Assembly: GCA_000716465.1 (NCBI GenBank)
Contig: JNWL01000010.1
Location: 62,001-126,000, forward strand
Direction of reading: 5' to 3'
Length of the DNA stretch: 64,000 bases
From: Streptomyces bikiniensis
GTDB lineage: Bacteria; Actinomycetota; Actinomycetes; Streptomycetales; Streptomycetaceae
This document shows positions 50,753 through 57,459 of this stretch, in pieces. Both the position numbers and the translations under genes were made by a program. The notes below the pieces were generated by a model. The model was not told where the DNA came from, searched no databases, and was given only the letters and a program-made list of their open reading frames with translations. Numbering within the stretch: the stretch's first letter is position 1; the number at the start of each line of letters is the position of its first letter.

Positions 50753-50781
50753 TTGACCCCATTGGTACAGACCAATACTTT
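50753..50781 (+). promoter_or_regulatory. chitinase promoter with DasR-type operator (dre) between -35 and -10
   Basis: TTGACC (50753-50758) and TACTTT (50776-50781) are separated by exactly 17 bp. The palindrome ATTGGTACAGACCAAT (50761-50776) fills the spacer. It matches the known dre consensus A-C/T-TGGTCTAGACCA-G/A-T at 14 of 16 positions. DasR bound there would block RNA polymerase; release by glucosamine-6-phosphate is known for DasR. Confidence 0.8.
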
Positions 50782-50840
50782 CCTCCCTGCACGCACGCGC
50801 ACTCCGCACGCTCCATCCCGCCTCGCACAGGAACGAGCCC

Positions 50841-52205
50841 ATGCGTCCCAGAGCCATGTCCAAGCCGACCTTCGGCGCGGTCGCCGCCGTCACCCTCGGC
50901 CTCCTCGCCGCCCTGGCCCCCGCCGCCGACGCGCACCAGGCCCCGCACGGAGCCGCCCACGAGTCCTCTCTCAAGCCCTCCCACGGGCAGGACCTCAAGC
51001 GGATCGGCTACTTCACCCAATGGGGCATCTACGGAAGGAACTTCCAGGTCAAGGACCTGGAGACGAGCGGCACGGCCGCCAAGCTCAGCCACATCAACTA
51101 CGCCTTCGGCGTGATCGGCCCGGACGGCAAGTGCCTCATGGGCAACGCCCCCGGCTCCGACCCCTGGGCCGACTACGTGCGCCCCGTCGACGCGGCGAAC
51201 TCCGTGGACGGCGCCGGCGACACCGACGGGCAGCGCCTGGCGGGCAACTTCAACGAGCTGCGCGAGCTGAAGGCGAAGCACCCCGGGCTCAAGGTCATGA
51301 TCTCGCTGGGCGGTTGGAGCGGCTCCGCGCACTTCTCCGACGCGGTGCGCACGGACGCCGGCCGCAAGGCCCTCGTGGCCTCCTGCATCGACACGTACGT
51401 CAAGGGGAACCTCCCCGTGGACGGCGCCCGCGGCGGCGCCGGGGCGGCCGCCGGGATCTTCGACGGCATCGACCTCGACTGGGAGTGGCCGGGCTCGGAC
51501 GGCGCCCCGGGGAACGTGATCCGCCCCGAGGACAAGCCCAACTTCACCAAGCTCGTACGCGAGTTCCGCGTCCAGCTCGACGCCTACGGGCGCTCCCTGA
51601 AGAAGCGCAAGCACTACGAGCTGAGCGCGTACGTGCCCACCGCCCCCGCCAAGATCGACGCGGGCTTCGAAGTCGCGAAGATCATGCGGGACTTCGACTT
51701 CGTGAACCTCCAGGGCTACGACTTCCACGTCTCCGGCGAGCCGAGGACCGGGCAGCAGTCCGCGCTGTACGCGAAGGACGACTTCAGCGTCGACCAGACC
51801 GTCAGGGCCTGGCTGCGGCGCGGCGCGCCCGCCCGCAAGCTCGTGGTCGGCATGCCCTTCTACGGCCAGGGCTGGACCGGGGTCACCGGCGGCGGCAACG
51901 GCCTCGGCAAGCCCGCGGCCGGCCCCGCCCCCGCCACCTGGACGGCGGGCTCCGAGGACTACAAGTTCCTGAAGCGGCTCGCGGAGTCGGGGACGTACAA
52001 GCTCTACCGGGGTGAGCGGAACGGGCACGCCTGGCTCTTCGACGGCACCACCCTGTGGACGTACGACGACCCCGCGGTGCTGCGCACCAAGGCGGACTAC
52101 GTCCGGCGGAACGGGCTCGGCGGCGCGATGGTCTGGTCCCTCGACGGGGACACCCCGGACGGGGAGCTGATCACCGCCATCGACCGGGGGCTGAAGCGGC
52201 GCTGA
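50841..52205 (+). CDS. secreted GH18 chitinase
   Basis: The 454-aa extracellular endo-/exochitinase has a signal peptide (residues 1-31, AVTLGLLAALAPAADA). A single GH18 catalytic domain starts at KRIGYFTQWGIYGRNFQVKD. Motifs are LKVMISLGGWSGSAHFS and the catalytic DxxDxDxE as FDGIDLDWEWP (Glu near 215), then FVNLQGYDFH and a C-terminal GAMVWSLDGDT. No carbohydrate-binding module is present. ATG 50841 follows AGGAACGAG; ATG 50856 is an alternative. The DasR-type operator in its promoter indicates induction by chitin breakdown products. Confidence 0.93.
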   Translation: MRPRAMSKPTFGAVAAVTLGLLAALAPAADAHQAPHGAAHESSLKPSHGQDLKRIGYFTQWGIYGRNFQVKDLETSGTAAKLSHINYAFGVIGPDGKCLMGNAPGSDPWADYVRPVDAANSVDGAGDTDGQRLAGNFNELRELKAKHPGLKVMISLGGWSGSAHFSDAVRTDAGRKALVASCIDTYVKGNLPVDGARGGAGAAAGIFDGIDLDWEWPGSDGAPGNVIRPEDKPNFTKLVREFRVQLDAYGRSLKKRKHYELSAYVPTAPAKIDAGFEVAKIMRDFDFVNLQGYDFHVSGEPRTGQQSALYAKDDFSVDQTVRAWLRRGAPARKLVVGMPFYGQGWTGVTGGGNGLGKPAAGPAPATWTAGSEDYKFLKRLAESGTYKLYRGERNGHAWLFDGTTLWTYDDPAVLRTKADYVRRNGLGGAMVWSLDGDTPDGELITAIDRGLKRR

Positions 52206-52230
52206 TCCCCGCGCCGGGTCCGTGCCCGGT

Positions 52231-52264
52231 CCGTGCCCGGCCGCCGAGCGGCGGTCGGGCACGG
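52231..52264. terminator. bidirectional terminator
   Basis: A 15-bp stem with one G.U wobble (52231-52245 with 52250-52264) and a 4-nt loop lies between the convergent chitinase and DUF4190 genes. Confidence 0.8.
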
Positions 52265-52288
52265 GGGTGCGAGAGGGCGGGCCGCGCC

Positions 52289-53455
52289 TCAGGCCGAGGT
52301 GCCCGCGCCCTCCGGCGGGGTGTCCGTCAGACCGAGCGCGCCCCGCGCGTCCGCGCCGTCGGGCAGGACGTCGAAGGCCGGGTCGTACGCCTCCCAGTAC
52401 GCGTCGGCGTCGGCCGCCGTCGCCAGCCCCCGCCACTGCTTCGAGGCCGCCGCGAGGTCCTTCCGGAGCGTCGCCACCGACCCCGCGGAGGCACCGGGCC
52501 AGGAGTGCCGTCCGAGGGCCGCGTGCGCCCCGTCGAGCGCCGCCAGGACCTCGACGGCCCAGGCCTTGTTGGCCGCGAAGTCCTCCTCGGGGTCCGCGTC
52601 CGGCTCCCGGTAGAGGGCCGTCTCGATCGGGTTCAGGGACTTCAGGAAGTGCGCCTGGTCGGTGTCCAGGGTCGTGGCGTCGGCGCGCAGCGAGCCCTTG
52701 AACGGCTTCTTCTCGCTGGCGAACGCGCAGGTCACGGCCCGGTCGCCGAACTTCCAGCTCTCGCTGCTCGGTAGGTAGTAGAAGAGCCAGACGTCCTCCG
52801 GGATCGCCCAGGTGTCCATCGCGTACGCCAGGTTGACCGTCTCGCAGCGCTTCTCCGCGAGCGCGTCGATCGCGTCCTCGCCGGGCCACGAGGCGAAGCC
52901 GGTGACCTCGAAGCCGCCGGTGACCTCGCCGTCGTGCGGACGGGCGCAGTCGACGACGGTGACCTCCGTCGTGTAGTCCTTCGCCTTGCCGTGGTCGTCG
53001 AAGCACTGGCCGGTGCGCAGCGAGAACGGGGACGACGAGCGGGAGGCGTCCTCGACGCCCTTCTTGAAGCCGCTCCACGCCGAGGAGAAGCCGCCGGTCA
53101 CGAGGCCGGCGACGAGGAGCACGCAGCTGAGCGCGGAGAGCACGATACCCGCGATCGCGAGCCCCTTGCCCGCCTGGCCCTTCTTCCGGATCTTCGGGAG
53201 GGCCACGAGGCCCAGGACCAGGCCGAGGGGCGGGAGGCAGCAGACGACGCCGGAGACGAGGGAGGCGACGGCGAGTCCGCTGGTGCTCCGCGGGGGCTGC
53301 CCGTGGGGGCCGGTGCCGGGGCCGCCGGGCGGGCCGTAGGGGCCGGCCGCGTAGGGCATTCCCGGGGAGGTGTACGGCCCCGGGGCGGGCCACTCCCGCG
53401 GCTGCGGGCCCCCGGGGGGCGGCGGGGGCGGCGGGGCCGGCTGGATCGGGTCCAC
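52289..53455 (-). CDS. DUF4190/septum-formation-type membrane protein
   Basis: The 388-aa protein has a Pro/Gly-rich N-terminus (residues 1-60). A DUF4190 membrane region with two helices follows (TSGLAVASLVSGVVCCLPPLGLVLGLVALPKIRKKGQAGKGLAIAGIVLSALSCVLLVAGL). The extracellular domain resembles the septum formation family, with conserved cysteines (RTGQCFDDH, VDCARPHDGEVTGGFEV, EKRCETVN, AVTCAFAS) probably in two disulfides. GTG 53455 is chosen for its GGAG 9 nt upstream; ATG 53506 would add 17 residues. The function is unknown. Confidence 0.75.
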   Translation of the reverse strand: MDPIQPAPPPPPPPGGPQPREWPAPGPYTSPGMPYAAGPYGPPGGPGTGPHGQPPRSTSGLAVASLVSGVVCCLPPLGLVLGLVALPKIRKKGQAGKGLAIAGIVLSALSCVLLVAGLVTGGFSSAWSGFKKGVEDASRSSSPFSLRTGQCFDDHGKAKDYTTEVTVVDCARPHDGEVTGGFEVTGFASWPGEDAIDALAEKRCETVNLAYAMDTWAIPEDVWLFYYLPSSESWKFGDRAVTCAFASEKKPFKGSLRADATTLDTDQAHFLKSLNPIETALYREPDADPEEDFAANKAWAVEVLAALDGAHAALGRHSWPGASAGSVATLRKDLAAASKQWRGLATAADADAYWEAYDPAFDVLPDGADARGALGLTDTPPEGAGTSA

Positions 53456-53573
53456 GGGTGGGTGCTCCTGCGGGGCGATGGTGCGAACAGGCGATCGAGC
53501 GCGCATCGTACGCGGTCGGGCCGACACCCGTCGCGCGCGTATCGCGGGGCGGGAGGGACGCCGGGCACGCGGA

Positions 53574-53603
53574 AGGGGCGGGCGCCCGTGGGCGCCCGCC
53601 CCT
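53574..53603 (-). terminator. terminator of the subtilisin-like protease gene
   Basis: A perfect 13-bp GC stem (53574-53586 with 53591-53603) with a CGTG loop lies 55 bp downstream of the stop. Confidence 0.8.
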
Positions 53604-53657
53604 CGTCGTTCGGCGTGCGGTGTTCGGTTCTCCGTGCTCAGGAGACCCGGGGGCGGG

Positions 53658-55232
53658 TCAGAACTGCAGGCCCCAGGAGTCGATCTTCCCGGTGTCGGCG
53701 TTCGCGTTGTCCGTGACCCGCAGCTTCCAGGTGCCGTTGGCGACCTCCGAGGAGGCGTTCACGGTGTACGTGGTGTTGATGTTGTCCGTGCTGCCGCCGG
53801 TGCCGAAGGCCTTCAGCGTGTACGCCGAGCCGTCGGGGGCGATCAGCTGGACCTGGAGGTCACCGATGTAGGTGTGGACGATGTTCACCGGCACCTGGAG
53901 GGCGGAGGGGGCGTTGCCGGTGACGCCGGTGACGGTGACCGGGGACTCGACGGTCGCGTTGTCGGCGATGGCGTAGTCCGCGGTGTTCTCGAACTTCTTG
54001 CCGGGCGGCGGGGTGGTGCCGCCGTCACCGACGTACAGGAGCCGGTTCGGGGAGCCGGTGCCCGGGTTGGTGACCACGTTGGGCGTGGCGGCGTTCACCA
54101 GGGCGGTGCCCACCTGGGCCGGGGTGGCCGTCGGGTTGGCCCCGAGGTACAGCGCGGCCGCGCCGGCGACATGCGGGGCGGCCATCGACGTACCGGAGAT
54201 CGTGTTGGTGGCGGTGTCGCCGGTGTGCCACGCCGAGGTGATGGACGAGCCCGGGGCGAAGATGTCCAGGACGGTGCCGTAGTTCGAGAAGCTGGAGCGG
54301 GCGTCGGTGTTGGTCGTGGAGCCGACCGTGATCGCCTCGGTCACCCGGGCCGGGGAGTAGTTCGACGCGTTGGCGTTGCTGTTGCCGGCGGCGATCGCGT
54401 ACGTGACGCCGGACGCGATCGAGTTGCGGACGGCCGCGTCGAGGGTGGCGTCGGCGCCTCCGCCGAGGCTCATGTTGGCGACGGCCGGCTTGACGGCGTT
54501 CCGGGTCACCCAGTCGATGCCCGCGACGACACCGGCGGTGGTGCCGGAGCCGTTGTTGTCGAGCACGCGGACGCCGACGATCTTCGCCTTCTTGGCGACA
54601 CCGTGGGCGGTGCCCGCGACGGTGCCGGCGACGTGGGTGCCGTGGCCGTTGCCGTCCTGGGAGACGTTGTCGTTGTCGACGGCGTCGAAGCCGTTGAAGG
54701 CGCGCCCGCCGAAGTCGCTGTGGGAGATCCGCACACCGGTGTCGATGATGTACGCCGTGACGCCCTGGCCCGCGTTGTCCGGGTAGGTGTAGCTCTGGTT
54801 CAGCGGGAGGGCCCGCTGGTCGATCCGGTCCAGGCCCCAGGACGGCGGGGAGGGCTGGGTGGCGTTGATCCTGAAGACGCGGTTCTGCGCCACGGACTTC
54901 ACCGCGGGGTCGGCCGCCAGCTTCTTGGCCTGCGCCTCGGAGAGCTCGACGTTGTAGCCGTTGAGCGCCGAGGTGTACGTCTTCTTGATCTTCGCGCCGT
55001 ACTCGGCGGCGACCGCGCGGCCCTCGGCGGTCTCGGCCGGCGCCGACTCCTCCAGGGTGACGATGTAGCTGCCCGCGATGGCGCCTTCGGCTCCGGCGTT
55101 CTCGATGACGCCCTCCGGGGCGGCCGGGGCGGCGGTGGCCGGGAGGGCGGAGAGCGAGCCGAGGGTGAGGGCGGCGACGGCGACCGCCGCGGCGGCGGCG
55201 ACTCTGCGACGCGAATCACGCATCACTGACAT
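53658..55232 (-). CDS. secreted subtilisin-like serine protease (S8, proteinase K type) with P-domain
   Basis: The 524-aa exported protease has a Sec/Tat-like signal peptide (MRDSRRRVAAAAAVAVAALTLGSLSALPATAA). An I9 propeptide follows at about 50-125 (GSYIVTLEESAP...YNVELSEAQAKKLAADPAVKSV). The S8 domain is at about 135-410, with Asp in YIIDTGV, His in GHGTHVAG, Asn in AAGNSNAN and Ser in GTSMAAPHVAG. The C-terminal P-domain (about 425-524, DLQVQLIAPDGS, GTWKLRVTDNANADTG) is like that of proprotein convertases. ATG 55232 follows GAGGAGG. It is probably a nutritional or developmental extracellular protease. Confidence 0.94.
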   Translation of the reverse strand: MSVMRDSRRRVAAAAAVAVAALTLGSLSALPATAAPAAPEGVIENAGAEGAIAGSYIVTLEESAPAETAEGRAVAAEYGAKIKKTYTSALNGYNVELSEAQAKKLAADPAVKSVAQNRVFRINATQPSPPSWGLDRIDQRALPLNQSYTYPDNAGQGVTAYIIDTGVRISHSDFGGRAFNGFDAVDNDNVSQDGNGHGTHVAGTVAGTAHGVAKKAKIVGVRVLDNNGSGTTAGVVAGIDWVTRNAVKPAVANMSLGGGADATLDAAVRNSIASGVTYAIAAGNSNANASNYSPARVTEAITVGSTTNTDARSSFSNYGTVLDIFAPGSSITSAWHTGDTATNTISGTSMAAPHVAGAAALYLGANPTATPAQVGTALVNAATPNVVTNPGTGSPNRLLYVGDGGTTPPPGKKFENTADYAIADNATVESPVTVTGVTGNAPSALQVPVNIVHTYIGDLQVQLIAPDGSAYTLKAFGTGGSTDNINTTYTVNASSEVANGTWKLRVTDNANADTGKIDSWGLQF

Positions 55233-55422
55233 GTGAGGGTTCCTCCTCATTGGTGGTGCGCTGCTGTGGGGGTGCGGCAGGGACATGACAAGACGGCACG
55301 AGGTGTCCGCGCCGTTTCGAACGTCCGGCTGCCGAGCGAAAGGTTGGCGGATCCATAGGAATCGCACAAGGGTGTCCGCCGCCCCGTAACGTCCGCGCCA
55401 CACGGCTGCCATCCTGGGCCGC

Positions 55423-56535
55423 ATGACCGCCTACACGTGCCCCCGGTGCCGCGTTTCCTCCCCCGTCTCCGCGCTCACCTGGTGTTGTCCGCAGTGCCGC
55501 GGCCCGTGGGACCTCGACTTCGCGAGTGAACCGGTCTCCCTCCCGTCACTCGCGTCACGTGTGAATTCATTGTGGCGTTACGCGGAGGCGCTGCCTCCGT
55601 TGCCGTGCGCGCCCGAGGTGACCCTCGGGGAGGGCCGCACGCCCCTCGTGCCCCTCACCGCATCCGTTTCGGCCAAACTCGACTTCCTCATGCCGACGTT
55701 GTCGTTCAAGGACCGGGGCGCGGTGGTGCTCGCCGCGCACGCCCTGCGCCTCGCGCGGGCCGGCGGCCTCGACCGGGTCGTGGCCGACAGCAGCGGGAAC
55801 GCGGGCACGGCCGCCGCCGCGTACTGCGCGCGGGCCGGGCTCGACTGCCGCGTGTACGTCCCCGGGGGCACGTCCCCGAAGAAGGTGGAGCAGATCCGGG
55901 CGCACGGCGCCGAGGTGGTCGAGGTGCCCGGCGACCGCGAGGCGACGGCCCGCGCGGCCCGGGAGGCCGCCGACGAGCCCGGCACCTTCTACGCCTCCCA
56001 CGTCCACAACCCGTACTTCACCCAGGGCACCAAGACCTACGTGTACGAGCTGTGGGAGGACCTGGGCGGACGGCTGCCCGACACGATCGTCGTCCCCGTC
56101 GGCAACGGGACCCTGCTCCTGGGCGCCGCCCTCGCCGTCGACGAGCTGCACCGCCACGGCCTGGTGGAGACCCGGCCCGCGCTCGTCGCCGTGCAGGCGG
56201 AGGCGGTGTCCCCGCTGGCCGAGGCGTTCCACGCGGGCGCGGACGACATCGCCGGGCCGGCCGCCGCCCGCCCCACCCTCGCCGAGGGCATCGCGATCCC
56301 GGCGCCGCCCCGGGCCCGGCAGATCCTGCGGGCGGTCCGGGCGACGGGCGGCACGTTCCTGACGGTGTCGGAGGAACGGATCCGCGCCGCCCAGCGGGAC
56401 CTGGCGCGGCGCGGTCTCTTCGTGGAGGCCACCGGCACGGCCTGCTGGGCGGCGGTGGACGCGGCCCCGCCGCGCCCCGGCCTCACGGTGGTGCCGCTGT
56501 GCGGGGCGGGGGCGAAGACGGGCCTGGCGCCCTGA
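55423..56535 (+). CDS. threonine synthase-like PLP enzyme with N-terminal zinc ribbon
   Basis: The 370-aa fold-type II PLP enzyme belongs to the threonine synthase/dehydratase group. Residues 1-30 carry two Cys pairs (YTCPRCRVSS, WCCPQCRGPWDLDF), a rubredoxin-like zinc ribbon. The PLP lysine is in TLSFKDRGA (about 92-100), the phosphate-binding/Asn loop in DSSGNAGTAAAAYCARAGL and the C-terminal VPLCGAGAKTG. Threonine, 2,3-diaminopropionate or cysteate-type chemistry are all possible. ATG 55423 lacks a ribosome binding site; CATCCT 7 nt upstream suggests a leaderless start. It is divergent from the protease gene. Confidence 0.8.
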   Translation: MTAYTCPRCRVSSPVSALTWCCPQCRGPWDLDFASEPVSLPSLASRVNSLWRYAEALPPLPCAPEVTLGEGRTPLVPLTASVSAKLDFLMPTLSFKDRGAVVLAAHALRLARAGGLDRVVADSSGNAGTAAAAYCARAGLDCRVYVPGGTSPKKVEQIRAHGAEVVEVPGDREATARAAREAADEPGTFYASHVHNPYFTQGTKTYVYELWEDLGGRLPDTIVVPVGNGTLLLGAALAVDELHRHGLVETRPALVAVQAEAVSPLAEAFHAGADDIAGPAAARPTLAEGIAIPAPPRARQILRAVRATGGTFLTVSEERIRAAQRDLARRGLFVEATGTACWAAVDAAPPRPGLTVVPLCGAGAKTGLAP

Positions 56536-56592
56536 GCCGGCTCCCCCGCCCCGCACCCGGCGAGAAGCCGTACGGGTCGGAACCCGCACCCG

Positions 56593-57318
56593 TCAGAACT
56601 CGTCGGCGCCGTTGCGCAGCTCGTACGTCCAGTAGCCCGTCTTCGCGGCGGCCTCGTCGACCGCGAGGCCGCCGGCCGGGGCCTTGACGACGACGCTGCC
56701 CTCGGCCGGGCCGTCGGAGGCGAAGAGGTTCACGGTGAACTCGTTCACCACCTTGTTGTCCTCGTGGACGCCGCCGAGGGAGATCCGCACGTTGGCGTAC
56801 GCGGACTCGCCGTTCTTCACCACGACCGGGACGGCCGGCCGGCTCTTCGCGACGGCCGGGACGTCCTTGGCGGTCTGGATCGGACCGAAGGCGAGCAGCG
56901 GGTACTTGAGCAGGGTGCAGGCGCGGCCGGAGACGTTGGTGGCGGTGAGGACGACGTGCTCGGTCGGGACCTCGTCGGCCTTCGCCGCCGTGATCCTGAC
57001 GTCGCCGTGGGCACAGGCCGGGGCCTTGGCGGCGGCCTTGGCGCCGGTGGCGGAGCCGGTGGACGCGGTGGAGGCGTTCGTGCCCTTGCCGCCGACCGTG
57101 GAGCCGCCGGTGGAACCGCCCGCGGTGGCGGCCGAGCCGCCGGTGGCGCCCGTGGCGCCCGTGGCGGCGGTGGCCGCGTCGGCGGCGGCCTGCGGGGCGG
57201 AGCTCGCGCTGCCGGCGTCCTTGGCGCCGGTCTCGGAGCCGCCGCAGGCGGTCAGGCCCAGCGAGAGGGCGGCGACGGCGGCGACGGCCAGGACGGTGTT
57301 CTTGCGGTGGTGACGCAT
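56593..57318 (-). CDS. DUF4232 lipoprotein
   Basis: The 241-aa lipid-anchored extracellular protein has a signal sequence ending in LSLGLTAC (lipidated Cys near 25). A long Ala/Gly/Thr linker with repeated A-T-G-A-T-G motifs follows. The DUF4232 domain is at about 100-241 (ACAHGDVRITAAKADEVPTEHVVLTATNVSGRACTLLKYPLLAFG). Two cysteines (ACAHG, RACTL) may form a disulfide. ATG 57318 follows GGGGGAG. A perfect 16-bp palindrome lies 65 bp upstream. The function is unknown; it is transcribed in the same direction as, and downstream of, the SARP-type regulator. Confidence 0.85.
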   Translation of the reverse strand: MRHHRKNTVLAVAAVAALSLGLTACGGSETGAKDAGSASSAPQAAADAATAATGATGATGGSAATAGGSTGGSTVGGKGTNASTASTGSATGAKAAAKAPACAHGDVRITAAKADEVPTEHVVLTATNVSGRACTLLKYPLLAFGPIQTAKDVPAVAKSRPAVPVVVKNGESAYANVRISLGGVHEDNKVVNEFTVNLFASDGPAEGSVVVKAPAGGLAVDEAAAKTGYWTYELRNGADEF

Positions 57319-57382
57319 GGTGGTTCTCCCCCGGGAAGCGGTCGGTCGGCGCGTGTACGGGCCATGCGCCGGTGCACCCTTT

Positions 57383-57398
57383 CGGTGCGTACGCACCG
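57383..57398. promoter_or_regulatory. 16-bp perfect palindrome, candidate operator
   Basis: CGGTGCGTACGCACCG lies between the SARP regulator gene and the lipoprotein gene. Additional CGGTGC copies flank it (57370-57375 and 57410-57415). It could be an operator of the lipoprotein promoter or a short terminator. Confidence 0.45.
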
Positions 57399-57459
57399 GT
57401 TCGTCGATCGGTGCGGTATCCAGCTTTCCGCCCCGTACTGCCGTCCCGCCTGCGCGCCG

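Noticed and set aside
53370..55229. Long Gly/Asp/Val-rich plus-strand frame over the subtilisin-like protease
   Set aside because: It is antisense to a protease with complete catalytic triad, propeptide and P-domain, and has no own ribosome binding site or recognisable domain.
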